Assembly (NCBI GenBank): GCA_015680685.1
Contig: MNCI01016470.1
Span: forward strand, 922,256-986,255
Direction: 5' to 3'
Length of the DNA stretch: 64,000 nucleotides
Origin: Gnetum montanum
Lineage: Eukaryota > Streptophyta > Gnetopsida > Gnetales > Gnetaceae
Shown here: positions 1-12,419 of the stretch, piece after piece
Layout of the letters: each line of letters begins with the position of its first letter
How positions within the stretch are numbered: position 1 is the stretch's first letter
Made by a program: the position numbers and the translations under genes
Notes under the pieces: generated by a model
What the model was told of the DNA's origin: nothing
Seen by the model: the letters and a program-made list of their open reading frames with translations, nothing else
Database searches by the model: none

Positions 1-719
1 TTATGATCACTTGGTGTTTTGAACAAGAGAGGAGTGATTCAAATTTGTCTACAGCATGTTTTTCTTGGTCTTTTCTTTTCCTCTTCATTTCTTATTTTTT
101 TCCCTTGCTTTTCTTTTTCTCTTCTTTTTTTTTCCTTATCTTTTTCTTCTTCTGACTACTTTTTGCACTTTTTCTTTCTCAAAAGTGATCTAGAGAAGCT
201 ACCAACCTTCAGGCATGGGTGCATGTCTTTCTAGTGGAACCCCCTAGAATAGCATTGAGTTCCTTTATTGAGTGACTTTATCACAAATGTTACTCCTATT
301 TTTTGTTAGATCTACAAGGATCTTAGTACAACCAAGCTACATGATAGCACCTAAAAATGTCACCAAAGAGAATCCACAAGTCCCCTTAATGTCACACCCT
401 TTCGATTCCCTCTTAGTCCATCACTCTTTGCTTAGGGCATAATGAATACAAAGTTACTTTAAGTTTTAATGAAGACAAGAATATAATCATACCCAGAGTA
501 GAACCTCTTATTAATAGAATGAGTGGGTGGATGTTGTGGGCTCACTGTCCAAATAATTAGTCCTTTGTAACTCAATAACATAGATTAACACCTCAACTGA
601 CAAGTCACATGAGTATTTTTAATTACAAAAGAGATCACCCTCAAAAAGATAAAACATTAAGTTGGAAGATAAAAAATTAGAAAACAAAAAATTGTAAAAC
701 CAAAGAAAAAAAATATTTA
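1..719. other. Non-genic flank, pyrimidine-rich tract
   Basis: No gene is recognisable here. Positions 61-175 are a long T/C-rich run on the plus strand, which gives spurious Phe/Ser/Leu-rich frames. The rest is ordinary AT-rich sequence. It lies on the 3' side of the minus-strand gag remnant that follows, so it may be decayed body of the same retroelement, but no protease or RT motif can be read. Confidence 0.4.
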
Positions 720-2745
720 CTAATTCTGCTTGTTAGAATGCGGGGTGTCCCCCATGACTGAACCTTTGACTATGGCAAGAACTAATAAATGGAAATTTTG
801 GGTCCATGCATGTTGGAAATATTGGGTTTCGATCATATCCAAACCACTGGGTGTCTTTTGGTGTGGTGGCAGGAATGTACCCAAATTGGGATTCACACAC
901 TTGATTAAAGTAGGCATAGTTGGGTAGATTATAAGGTGTAGTCATGTGGTAAGTAGTTGAGCCACTATGGCACCCATGGCCATAAGATGATATGCAAGTA
1001 TCGATATGTCTCCCCACGTTGTTATATTCATTGGGCCGCATGATTGTTGGAGTGTTGATTGGTGGCTTGGATAAGGTAATAGGAGGCATTGAGTTCAAAG
1101 AGGAAGGTGCATCACAGTGCTAGGCTTGTGCTGAGTTGGAGGATGCAATGGTTTTGGAACCATGCTATCTCTTTCTACAACCATGCCTAAAGAAAGGATA
1201 CTTCCAATGTTGTGGAAGATTCCCACTACTGTTGATAGTAGCAACACAATTAATGTTCGTGGGTTGGTGTTGTGGTGCAAAACCTTCTAGTGCTACTAGT
1301 GGCGATGTAGAAGGAGATGAAGGATGAGAATATGGAGAGTAAAGAGAAGTGTAAGGAACATGAGGTGGTGATCCTATAGGAGAGGACAAAGGTTGATGAT
1401 ACTCGAGAGAATGATAATGATGAGGTGAAATAGAGGATGTTGATCCAATTGGACAAACAAGGTGTTGAACATAATAAGCACTTGGTTTTGGATGGTACAA
1501 AGGGTGTAGCTAGTTTGACGATGGCCTCCCCCACGACTAGGGGTTTTTCCACTATAGTTGAGCATAAAACTGAGGTCGGTAAGAATTTTCCCATGGATAG
1601 TATGATGACTTGTGCAATTTTCCCATGAAGTTATGGGATAGGGATGCACCCAACCATGTACATTTGTATGAAATCTAGATGTAATTCTTCTCCAATGCTC
1701 ATGTAGATGTGACAAGATGGGGCATTGGCCTTTTGGGTGATTGTACAAGCAAACATCACATTGATACTTATGTTTTGTGGTTGAGCACCTATCCTCATTT
1801 TCTTCAATCCTTCTTTTTGATTATCGAATGGTGTTCTATCCTATTTCTAGGTTTGGTATCCTCTATTTGTTTTGGTAGTCAAAGTTATCTTGTGTGGGTC
1901 TCCCTCTAATAATGTTTGCATATTCTCTACATTTTTCATGTACCCACTTTGTCATCTTGTTGATCTTTTCCTTGATTTCATCTAGTGATTTTAGTATTGG
2001 CAAAGGTAGAAACGGTTTCACCTCCTCGAGATGAGTCGATTCCTCCTCTTTATAATTATGGACCTTTGTTACTTCAAGAGTTTGGTCCTGTTGAGATTTT
2101 TCAACATTCTCCCATTTGGCTATTTCTCCTTCTTCTTTTACTACTTGCTTAATAAGCTCTTAGAATTAATGGGTTCATGGTTCATATAGTTGACCTAGGC
2201 ATACATCCCTAGGTCTCCCTTGTTTCATTGTAAAGCCCATCCATGATGTGATACATTAGCCTTTCCTCGGAGAACCCATGGCTTGGGCATTTGTTTAACA
2301 AAGAGTAATATCTTTCTAAGGCCATGTCCAAGGGTTCATGTTGTCCTTGTTTCCACTCTTGGATTCATCTCCTCAAGGCTGACACTCTTGCATAGGTTTG
2401 ATATCTTTCATTGAAGAGGTTTACCATTATAGGCCAATGGTGAATTGAATTCGATTTTGAAGACCTGTACCACACTTTAGCNCAAAATCGAATTCAATTC
2501 ACCATTGGCCTATAATGGTAAACCTCTTCAATGAAAGATATCAAACNTTGCCACCCATTCTCAATATTGTTCCATACATAGGCATCATAGAAGGCTTGTA
2601 AATGACGTTGTAGATCTAAATCATAGCCTCCTAAGAACTTAGAAAGTTGTTTAAATCAAGCTTGGGTAGATGGCTTTCCTTGCAATGCCTGCGAAATATT
2701 TGAATGGCCTCTATTATATGCATTAGGATCTTAGTGGCCAACAGG
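720..2745 (-). pseudogene. Decayed gag of an Athila-like Ty3/gypsy element
   Basis: On the minus strand the stretch around 2170-2700 translates, across stops and frame changes, into a retrotransposon gag core: a GGYDLDLQ-like segment, then YQTYARVS, then W-K-Q-G-x-H-E-P-L and NKCPSHGFSEE. The same series (YQTYSRMS, WKQGIHEPL, NHKCPGHGYSQ) occurs in the gag of the Athila-like element at 15422-15811. Further along (1750 down to 730) come an HPKGQCPILSHLHE segment, shared with that element as HTKGCCPIVSHLQE, and a Pro/Tyr/Ser-rich linker. Gag packages element RNA into virus-like particles. No reading frame is intact, pol is absent, and the inverted repeat at 2396-2546 interrupts it. Confidence 0.75.
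2396..2546. repeat. Inverted repeat with 65-bp arms and an N at two edges
   Basis: Bases 2396-2460 and 2482-2546 are reverse complements over 65 bp, separated by 21 bp (2461-2481). The only two N bases in the window lie exactly at the edges of the right arm (2482 and 2547). The arms are gag sequence, so the gag is read forwards and then backwards. The identity of the arms is far higher than the decay of the surrounding gag would allow if they were old. A fold-back artefact of sequencing or gap filling is the likeliest explanation. Confidence 0.9.
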
Positions 2746-4095
2746 GGTTCATTGTCACTAAGAAAACAATAAATAATAAACTAAGTAAATGCTGCAATGA
2801 TGGAGTAATATAAACTAAGAAAATAATAAATAATAATTAACAATTAAAAAATTAAAAAACTAAGTGAATGCTACAATGATGGAGTAATCTTGATCTTTAT
2901 TGCTGATTGTGTGCATGTGCAAGTATGCCACACTCGAACAAAGGTTCCATACAATTATAAGCATCACATTGCAGGCATGCACTTGGAAAAGGAACTGAAA
3001 ACTAACTAAAAACTAACAAAACAACTCGACCCCAAAGACTTACCAATAAAATACCACTCCCCATCTGCCTAAGTGCTATATTTATAGACCAACATAGGAA
3101 TCATAATATTGTGTATACAATATCATATCTAGGCTAAGATATCACGTACCCGATATCGTGTACTCGAAATCACGTACCCAATATCAGGGCTTGGCAAACC
3201 ATGATTCATCAAATAATATGGGTTCAACTATATGAGTTCTCCTCCACCATTCACCTCTATTAAGAGGTAAATAATAATAATCATCATCATCATCATTATC
3301 CTAGCTTTGTCCAAACAAAATGGGATTGGCTAAATGTTAATCCATATGCAATTTTTGTTGAAGATTTGATGTATTTTATCAAGCTCAACATTTTAAAGAA
3401 TATCTATATTAATAATACCGTGTATGTTTGCAATACACTATCATGATGTTGATACTTGATTAGTTAAAGTTTGGTATAAGTAATATCTTTTAGTTAATGT
3501 TAACTACTCATTGTGTCTATTTGTTATTTGTTCTATCAACATGATTGTTTCCCTTAATCTATATAAGTATTGATTCCAATTCTTGCAAGAGTGAAGCAAT
3601 AACATAATCATTGCATATTGTTAGTCTTCTCTATTCACATTGTTAATCATTCAAGAATGATGTATGTAAGTAACACCGTGGACATTATAGTATTCATGTT
3701 ATGTTACAATTTCTACATTATAATAGTCATCAAATTGGTTCTAATTTCTTGGACTTAGTTTTCTAAGTGTTACAAAATTTAACAATTTTTTCATATCATT
3801 TTTAATTTTTTTCCTGGTGTCTTTCTTGGTTGCTGTCAGTAACTTTATAGAAACTATAATGTGGTAACCTTTTATAAGAGGTTAATATTTTTATTTTCTT
3901 TCAATAGGACCAAACCATCTAAGTGCTATTTCTGTCACTTATGTATAATAGAAATCAATGTCATCCATGAATCATTTCATCTTCCACTCTCATATATTAA
4001 ACATGACTAGTAAATTCTCCTTTGAAGAATATGCTTATTTGTTAGGGAACTCCATGAAACACTAAATTAATTGAGTTCCAAAAATATTGCTTGAT
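2746..4095. other. AT-rich spacer with short repeats
   Basis: No gene seen. At about 2757-2890 a segment containing AAATGCTGCAATGATGGAG is repeated once in tandem with small changes. A trinucleotide run of AAT/CAT units lies at 3268-3300. It is followed at 3301-3345 by a segment (TCCAAACAAAATGGGATTGG) that recurs, diverged, at 43741-43785, again just after a CAT run. That pair is a dispersed plant repeat tail. The interval could contain a decayed LTR of the adjacent gag remnant, but no clean TG...CA boundary or PBS was found. Confidence 0.4.
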
Positions 4096-4099
4096 AGAT

Positions 4100-7000
4100 T
4101 CTTTTATTTTTTATTTTTTTGAGAAAACCTAAAAAAGCTTGTATTAACCAAAAAATATACAAAGAAGTTAGTTATGTGAAGTGCATAAGCATAAAAATAA
4201 TGGTAAACCCCACAAGCTTATAGGGTATAAAAATGGCCAAAGAAATAGGCAAATAAGACCATGTGGAAAGAAACACGATGAGGACAACAGCCATGGACAC
4301 ATGAAACTAAAGCGTGGATGCAAAGCATGTGGAAAAAATTTCAAAAGGGTGACAATCAATTGGGGGGTGCTTAAGCACCTATGGGTTTAGTATGGAGCTA
4401 ATCCAAAAAGGTTCTAGTAGCATGACCTAGAATTATGCGTAGGCATCAAGGTAGATCAATTTGAGGACATCCCCTATTTGGTCATTGACAATTATCATGT
4501 TTTTGGTGACTTGACATTGCAAGAGGTGGGGTGGTAGTATCCAAGCAACCTTGACAAAGCATTGAAGATCAATGGTTGTTGTCTACCTTCCCCAAGGCAT
4601 AGTCATTTCATCAACAGAAGGTTCAGTAAGGTGGGGTTTACATTGATACACTTGAACATGGGGTTGTCTTGGGCAATAGAGCATGGGAAAAACATGGTCA
4701 ACATTAGGATTAGGAGTAGAGGAGAGAGCATGAGAGGGGATAGGTACATTAAGTGAGGGATGTTAAGGGGTAGGGATGAGGAGGGGCAATAGTGGGGGAA
4801 GGAGGGGATCCCAAAGTTTAATGGATTGTGGCTAGGGAAGCTAAGAAGGTCATCATCAATGAGGTGGATAGGTCAAGGTGAAAGTAAGGCCTTGAAGACC
4901 CTAGCTAAGGGCCTTAAAATTGCTCTTCATGTTTTGGTAATGACCTTCATGACTTGTAGCATGTGGCACAAGGTTATGATTTTGGCTTTTGCTAGTGGAC
5001 TCCTCTGTCTCCTTTGAATCCATCAATGTTCCCTAGTGGATGGATATATTGCATGATATCAGTGAAACGTTGGCCAATGCACTACATTGGGTGGAGGGGT
5101 TCTCAATGCTCTTAGGAGTCTTGTGTAGTTAGTCACTGAGCACGTAGGCCTTAGCATCATGTGTAGAATAATTGTTATGTGAGCTTTTGTTGCTACTTTT
5201 ATGGGGCCCTAGGTAATAGAGGCAGTTGTTTATTCGCTAGGTCAATGTCATCCTTAGTAACACCATGAGGATGGACAAGCCCTTCATGCTTATAGATGGT
5301 GACTTTTGTAGCCCTTGTCTTAACAATTACCTTGGACATTGCATCTTGTAGAAAAGTAGGGATGTTGATGGCTGGGCCATGCTTAAGGGACAAAAACATG
5401 CAAATTTTTTTGTTAGACAACCAATTGATCCTCTGGTAGAAGAGAAACTTGCTTACCTTCTTGGCACCAATTACCAAGGTTCCATGAACTCCATCCTATG
5501 ATACTACCCCTTGTGCACTGAGGGTAGCATTCCCTAACTAAAGAACCCATGTGCTATTGTTTTGTTCCCCGAATGCTTTTCAAGAACAGGTCACTGCTTG
5601 TGGGGAACTTGGTGAGAGGTATAACGGTGGTAAGTTCTTGTCCTCCACCATGAAGGATTGCTCATTCCAAGTGTGGATGGCCGCTACTCCAACTACAAAA
5701 AAAGGTGTCAAGAGAGCAAGAAAGAAATGGTTTTAACTACATGTGCAAAAGATGGGCCATGTTAGGGAAGTGTGAACTCTGCTGGTGTTCACTAGTTCAC
5801 GGAGAATGACAAAGCAACCCATTTTTTGAACTTGAGTTCAATATGCAGTGTCAAGGATGAGAATTCGAATGGCAAGAACTTAATGGAGAGCTAATTGCTA
5901 ATTTTGAAACACTAGGGCGTTGCACATTTTCCATGTAAACCACCATAGGAAGGCTCTCCAAATAGCCACATGTTTACCTCATATCAAAAAGTTAATATTT
6001 GGGTGGTACACAAGATTGAGTTGTGATTGCATTTTTTGGAATAGGCAATCACGAACATGCATAAAACAAGGACTTTCATCAGCCCATGTAATGATCTTTT
6101 CTATAGATTATCTAACATAAGCACTGCACGATGGGCCAGCTGCTACATAACCTTTCATACCTTTAGAATAACTAGGAATTTCCACACCATAGTCCCCTTT
6201 TAATCCTTATTAGGAAACCAAGCCTTAATAAGGGCATCTCATCTGAGTTTACCAATACAATGGAGTTGAGGAATTGTTGCACAGATGAAAGCAGAGTTGA
6301 TTTGCATCTCATTATTATTGGTTGTTGTTCATAATTCATGGAGACATCTCAATTAATCATATGACTCTTGATCTAGTTTCATAGCAGAATAATGGTGGAA
6401 AGAAGCAAAAGCATTTTTGAGAAAGCCAATTGCATCACCCCGTCAACCAATCTATAGTGTGTGACCATTCCCCCTACATGGCATGTTACATGCAAACATG
6501 CCAACAAATAGATAGTAAGGAAAATACTCAAGAAGTTGTGTCTGGGGAATGATTTGCTCCATGTCTTACCATGCCTATGAAAGATGCTTGAAGAATGATG
6601 ATGTGGGGAATGGTTTATGTTGCCAGCAATGCCCATATTTCCTTTGAATGACTTCATGCTACATTAGTGGAGTTCCAACAGAATTTTCCAATTGAATGGC
6701 CATTTGTTTGAGCTGATTTGAAACAAATTGGTAGAAGGGTATGGTGCCCAATCACCCGCACTCCTTAGGAATCATTGCTTTTTTCCACTTGACCAAGTGG
6801 GAGCACTTTAGTGTTTGGGTACCTTGCCAAATAAATCTCTAGATGCAAGCATTAATTTTGTGTATAACAGTAGCTAAGTGGTTGTAGCATACATAAGCCT
6901 CACTAGAATACCAATTTGGAAAGCAAGATTTCACCCATGGACAAAAGGAGGTGTCCTTTCCAATTAGCTAGGGGATTTTGTGTTTTCCTCAAGGTGCTAT

Positions 7001-7770
7001 CCCATAGAGAAGCTAGGGGCCTTGAAGTGAAGAGTGGGGTACCTAGATAAGAGTCTTTGAGCTGCTTTAGAGAATTGCCAAGTGAGCAGTCTTCTTGATG
7101 GGCACACAATTGGCTGATTTGTTTTAGTTCACTTGAAGTTTGTAGGCTTGAGAAAATAGATCCAAGTCCTTTTTAAGCTTAATGTCTTCTAGTACGTTGG
7201 CTCATATGATGAGCATTATAGTATCAACATGCTTTTGAATGTGTCTAGGCCATAGAAGGGGGTTGGCAAGGACAACCTTGGCAGGGTAGAAATCCAAACA
7301 TTCATAGGCAATGGTGAAAAGATAATAGGAGAGAGGATCCCCTTGATGTAGGTTCCTACCACTATGAATGAGGTGTTAGCCTAGTAGTAATCCTAAGTCT
7401 CAGGTTTGATTTCCACTAGGCAGCACTAACTTATAAATTTAAAACAAAAATTCCATAAAAGGGAATTCGGAAACTGGTCCAATAGATTCAGGGGTCTCAA
7501 GGGAAGTAAGTAAATATGTTAGTTTTCAAATGCTCTTTTCAGAATTAGTGTATTGAATCTGAACATCATACTTGATAAATGAGATATAGCACAAGTTGTT
7601 TGTCCACTAGGTCAAGAATCCCGAGAGGTGCATGGCATGAAGGAGAGCTTCCTTGTTAACACTATCATAAGCATTCATCAAATTGAGCTGGATCACAATC
7701 ACTTCCAGACCTGTGCTGTGCATTATATTGATGCTGTTTGTTGTCCTACTGGAAGCTTGTTTGCATTTTA
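4100..7770 (-). pseudogene. Decayed L1-type LINE (RT to 3' end)
   Basis: Reading the minus strand from about 7770 downwards gives L1 reverse transcriptase landmarks in order: QLNLMNAYDSVNKEALLHAMH at 7600-7700 (the catalytic-Asp motif region), a GILSP segment at about 7330 matching the QGDPLSP block, then YLGTPLFTSRP...WKGHLLLSMGEILLSK at 6903-7060, a thumb/connection signature of plant L1 ORF2. A GNG-type tryptophan-poor segment near 6450-6480 fits the post-RT region. The left end is a T-rich run at 4102-4125, the expected poly(A) tail of a minus-strand LINE. Many stops and frameshifts make it non-functional. Decayed L1-like sequence may extend right to about 8200. A SINE-like insertion splits it near 7370-7500. 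Confidence 0.75.
7365..7500 (+). mobile_element. SINE-like insertion inside the LINE
   Basis: A segment with tRNA-like promoter spacing (GTGTTAGCCTAGTAGTAA as possible A box, CAGGTTTGATTTCC as B box) interrupts the L1 RT between its fingers and the GILSP block. A diverged relative is at about 11812-11900. Boundaries and target duplication were not resolved. Confidence 0.35.
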
Positions 7771-8768
7771 CTTATAACTTGACGAAGAAGACACCCGACT
7801 CTTTTGGCCAAGAGCTGAGGCTAATGGGGTGACAGTGTTCAGGGCTAGTGATTCATTCTTGTTTTGGGAGTAGAACAAGAAGTGTAGAGTTCCATACCTT
7901 TGGGAATTCCCCCGAACATAAGATGCTATTAAATGTGTGGACCAAGGTGAGGTCCATGTTTCAGCCTTCATCTAAGTTAAGCTAGTGAAGCCAAAATGGC
8001 TGGTATGAAAGGCTGGGGGAGCAAAGAAATTGGAAAAGTATTGCTTGGCAATACTAATGTGAATGTTAATATCTTCGTTGAAGTAAATCTAGTATATTTT
8101 TCTGAGATGCTGGAAGGCCATAACATGAAAGAATTTGGTATTACAGTCTCCTTCCTAAAGCGATTGTATGTAAGCCCTTTGTCCCCAGTATATCTCAACG
8201 TGGAGGAGATGCTTAAATTGGGTCTGAGCTAATATTTTTAAGATCATGACATTATTCAGAGTTGGTGTGGGTAACCGCAGTTTGCAGCTGATGGCAGTCA
8301 CTGGCCACACAGTGTGTTTAGAGTTCTTCCCAAATTAGGCATCGAACACTTTCTCTTTCAAACTTCAGCTTACCATCCAACTTGAAACTTTCTCCTTTGT
8401 TTCTTTTGAGAACTTTCTGATGCATCTGTGTTCTCGTGATTGAATACATAACCAAAATGTTTGTTTCTGGGACATTGTTTGTTTCTGGGACATTCCTCTA
8501 AGTTGATAATCTCTTCCTTTGTTCTTCTTCAGTTGACCACTTAAAATGATTTGAAATTAAAAATTATATCATAGGCTGAAATTAAAAAATGAAAATCAGG
8601 TATCTGAACTTGAATGATAAATTATTGTATTTTGCATGAATCCGATTCACTATGCATCAAGTGCAACTTTATTCCACATTACTCTGAGAATGCTTTGAAA
8701 TGCATATACAGGGCTTGTAATCTTGGATTTGCTTAATATTCTATAAAATGACGATTTCGGGAAGTTAG
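7771..8768. other. Interval 5' of the MLF-like exons
   Basis: No coding exon is recognised. The short open frames on both strands around 7977-8232 look like continuing L1 debris rather than MLF exons. The MLF-like gene needs N-terminal exons upstream of 8769. None resembling the usual Gly/Phe-rich MLF N terminus was found here or further left, so they either lie beyond the LINE and the window edge, or have been lost. Confidence 0.4.
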
Positions 8769-10908
8769 AAAAGGACCTGTGATTGAGGAATTATCTGATG
8801 ATTATGAAACTCCTCCTTCAGAGTCAAAGTCTAATAACAAGGAGGAGCCCATTGTTGAACATCCAGATGATGATGACCATCACGGTATTTTTCAATTTGG
8901 AAATGCCTTAAGAATGAATTTCCTGTAATTGTACTTGTTGGTTTCTTGTTATGGGATTTATCTAAACATTTGAATCAGGGGATTCAGAGCATGAATCAAG
9001 ATATACACCACAGCGCTCTGAAACAAGATATACACCGCAGCATCACCATCCGCCTCAGTACCAGCAGAGTACAACATCAAGGTCATTCTGTTACAGTAGT
9101 TCTGCTATCTCAGGACCTGGTGGAGTTTATTACACATCCTCATCCAAAAGAAGAATTAATCCAAATGGGGTGAGCCGTAAGAGCTAGTTTGGCATAGCAT
9201 TTAGAAAACATTCTTTTGGACATAAGGATGACTGAACTTGCTTGTGGATATGCAGGTGATAGAAGAAGAATTTCATGAGAAAGATGGCTCTTCTGGTACT
9301 GAAAATAAACGATTTGCTGTTTCTATTGGAGACAAGGCATGTTTTTGAGAAACTGTCAACCTTTTTTAGCTTATGCATGGTTATGTGTTTTAGCATATGA
9401 GGTGTAACTGGGTGGCTAAGGCTTGTGACTTGCATTCTATCAGTATAGTTTTGATCCTAGTGTGTTACACTGATATATACATACATTGTGCAAAAAAAAA
9501 TGGCTGAAATTGAATTTGTCCAACAGATCCGTAGCGTTTAGGTTATTATTAAAACAGTTCAGTTTAGTTCATATTTGTTTTTCTTTTCTTTTTCCTTTTA
9601 AAGGTGTTTTTAATTTTATTGATTCTCCTGTATTTTATTGTTTGTAGATGCATGCTGTTGCAAAAAAACGGAATTCAGATGGGACAGAAACTACTTTAGA
9701 GACTCTCCACAGCTTGAGTGAAGGTTTGTGTTATTATTAATGTAATCTTAAATTGAAAGTGATGCAATTCACACTGCCCAACTGAAGCTTGTGATTTTGT
9801 AACTTATAGATGAAGTTGTCAAGTTTGACCGGGCTTGGGGAAAGAATTTGGCGGGTACTTCATCTTCTACCTCAGATAGATATGAGCTGCTAGAGGACAA
9901 GCCAAATGGTACGATCAGTTGTTCATTTAAAATTTAATAACATGTTAGACAGAGATAGCTTAAAATTTCTATTATTGATTTATTGAATCCGATGTTTAAT
10001 ATTTTTGGTCGTTTCTGTTAATGATATCGTTTATTGTAACACGAATCCTGAAATTTTCGCCCTGAAGATGAGCTTAATAATTTTATTGCATTTAGTTTGG
10101 TGCAAGTTGTATTTAAATTCATAATCATATTGTTGTACCTGTGTAGTGAATTTATTCTATTTTTACCCCACGATAATCATCTAACTACTGGCCAAAATGT
10201 TCCCACTTATTTTCCTGTTTGAACTTTTGAGAGCGAAAGCTTGACATTTCTATTGCTTCTTTAAACTACTGTATAATATTTTTTGCTTCATGGTTTGCAG
10301 AGCAATCTAGGGGATCCCATTCGCAGCCTCTGTTTTTAAAAGGTTTGTTGTCTGCATTGATTGAAAATAGAAAAGATTCCTATTCCTTTGGTCAACTGAA
10401 CTTGCTATTTTTAACTGTAGTTTTGATAAAATGAAAAACAATTTGCTTTTTGCTGAAACTAATTTTGTCCTGATAAGTTTCACAAATTTTTAAATTTGCA
10501 AAATGCTATGTAGCCCACATCTCAACTTTAAAAATTCACCAAAACTGATGAGGATGAATTTACCTTAAAGCTCTGAGCGAAATTGATCTGACGTAAATGG
10601 AAATTTTTGATGTAACATGGTAGAATTATAATTTTGAGTAAATTGATAGAAACAGCTGCATTGAGTGAACAATTAGCAACTTTCATTCGTATTACAAGCA
10701 AATTTGAGATTAACTGAGAATGAAATTGAATTAAAGGTTAACCAAATTGTTTTACTTTAGTGAGATTGCTGTGAAAAATAGTGGTTTTAATTGATCGAAG
10801 GAATAATATCCTTTTGAACTTTGCACTTTATCTTATTAGTAATTTGGAACTATGCTTTTACTCACTTCTTTTAAATGATGTTTCGCAGGAGCTAGGGATG
10901 AAATATGA
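8769..10908 (+). CDS. Myeloid leukemia factor (MLF)-like protein, 3' exons
   Basis: Seven exons with consistent phases: 8769-8884, 8979-9169, 9256-9336, 9658-9723, 9810-9908, 10301-10342 and 10889-10908 (stop TGA 10906-10908). They encode, in order, an acidic GPVIEELSDD segment, a Gln/Pro/His-rich stretch, SSSAISGPGGVYYTSSSKRR, VIEEEFHEKDG, the core AVAKKRNSDGTETTLETLHS, and VVKFDRAWGKNLAG. These match the plant MLF family (YTSS..RR, KxNSDGxxxTxxTLHxLxE, F..AW). MLF proteins are small, poorly understood nuclear/cytosolic proteins linked in animals to transcription-factor stability and protein aggregation. The plant role is unclear. The N-terminal exons are not in view. The third intron appears to use a GC donor (9337-9338). 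No stop or frameshift is seen in the visible exons, so the gene may be functional. Confidence 0.85.
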
Positions 10909-12419
10909 TATTAAAAAACATTGAAGAAGATGAAATGAACAATACTAGTATGCATATATATTTTACTTTTTCATGATGATAGAGAAGTCATTGATGAACG
11001 GGTCATGTAATGCCTGTGATGGTCAGAGCTAAATGTTACTGAAATGTGTGAACCATGAATGTTACAAAGTTGTGATGGTTCTTCATTCTGGTCCATTCAT
11101 TCTGTTAAGAGTTATGGCTGAAGGATTTAATTTTTTTAAGCCCTAAAGATGGTGCAATTCTTATAGTTCATATGAATCACTTATTTCATTAAGGCGTAAA
11201 TTCAGTAGTAGTGATGTTACAGAACATTTTAGCTATTTTCTGATGTACATTTATGCTATAATTTGTGTTGGACCATGGAACAAAAGGATTGGTATGAATT
11301 TCAACTAGTTAGTCAAATAAGTATCTATTGATTTCTCTTGCTCTATTTTTCTTTAACGTTTATGCCAGTTTTTCGGATTCTTACATTCAAACGAGAGTTG
11401 GAATGGGTTTGATTTTGTTCATATAATTTCATATATATTGTTACTGTGATAGATTTATTTCTAATAATCATTCAATATCAACCTTTGGCCATAGTTTCAT
11501 CAGAGGGTAGGGTGCTTCACTACCTTCTTCTTTGAGTTTTATAAACTTTGCGTGAATCTTCTCGTGCTTTGCAATGAGAGGTAAGTTGGTTTATTTACCT
11601 TGTAATGGAAATGCGAGCATTTTTTTATTTCATAAAAAATATTTTGTTGTATTTAGGAAGTAAAGTTTATAAGTTTGAAGCAAAAAATAGCACTTTGGGA
11701 GGTTCAGAAATAGTCGCTACTTCATATGTGGCCAACATCATATTTGTGACATTTAATAATTCAACATTCAAAAGTTTATAAATTCACATGGGAATGTTCA
11801 ACATTCTTATAGCCAAGGTGTTAATAAGTTTGGTGGTAAGACACTTGATTTGGAAAGTTCAATTTATGTATTTTGCTGTGATAGGTAATGCTGAGTTATA
11901 AAATTTTAATTTGACTATATATATTAAGGTTAAGTATTTGTTAAAAAAAGTTTAGGTTTCCTAGAAATCAAATTCCTTTAATGTATAGCATGATGTCCTT
12001 CTTGTTATTCTTGCTCATTTCTTTGCAATGATGTAGTGATATTGTTTCTTTTCACTGTAACTCTATAGATGAACAGTAACCTTTACCATTTTAGTTTTAG
12101 TGGTATTGTAATTGAGATGGGAGTTCAATTATATATATGTCTACATATACATGTTGCTTTATTAAAGTTAAGGGAAAATAATAAATATGTAAACAAAAAT
12201 ATTTATGGTTTGTACAAATGAAGAAAGACATCCAAAATTTGATCATTAATGCTTATTTGATTGTTAATAGAACTTAATGGTGGAAAAGAATTCATAAACT
12301 TAAACCTATGTTAAAAGAAGGATAGGATGGTGATAGACTAATAAAATAAGTTAGTAGTATTAAATATGACAGGTGTGTTTGATATTCATACAATGTTCAT
12401 GTTTCCATATAATCCTCTA
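10909..12419. other. 3' flank of the MLF-like gene
   Basis: AT-rich sequence expected to include the 3' UTR, followed by spacer. No gene is recognised. At 11812-11900 a tRNA-like segment (GGTGGTAAGACACTTG as possible A box, AAGTTCAATTTA as weak B box) resembles the SINE-like piece at 7365-7500. Confidence 0.4.

Noticed and set aside
19-234. Short plus-strand open frame rich in Phe, Leu and Ser
   Set aside because: It is a translation of a pyrimidine-rich tract, with no domain and no gene context.
7996-8232. Open frame that might be an N-terminal exon of the MLF-like gene
   Set aside because: It does not resemble MLF N termini and overlaps a minus-strand frame that looks like L1 debris.
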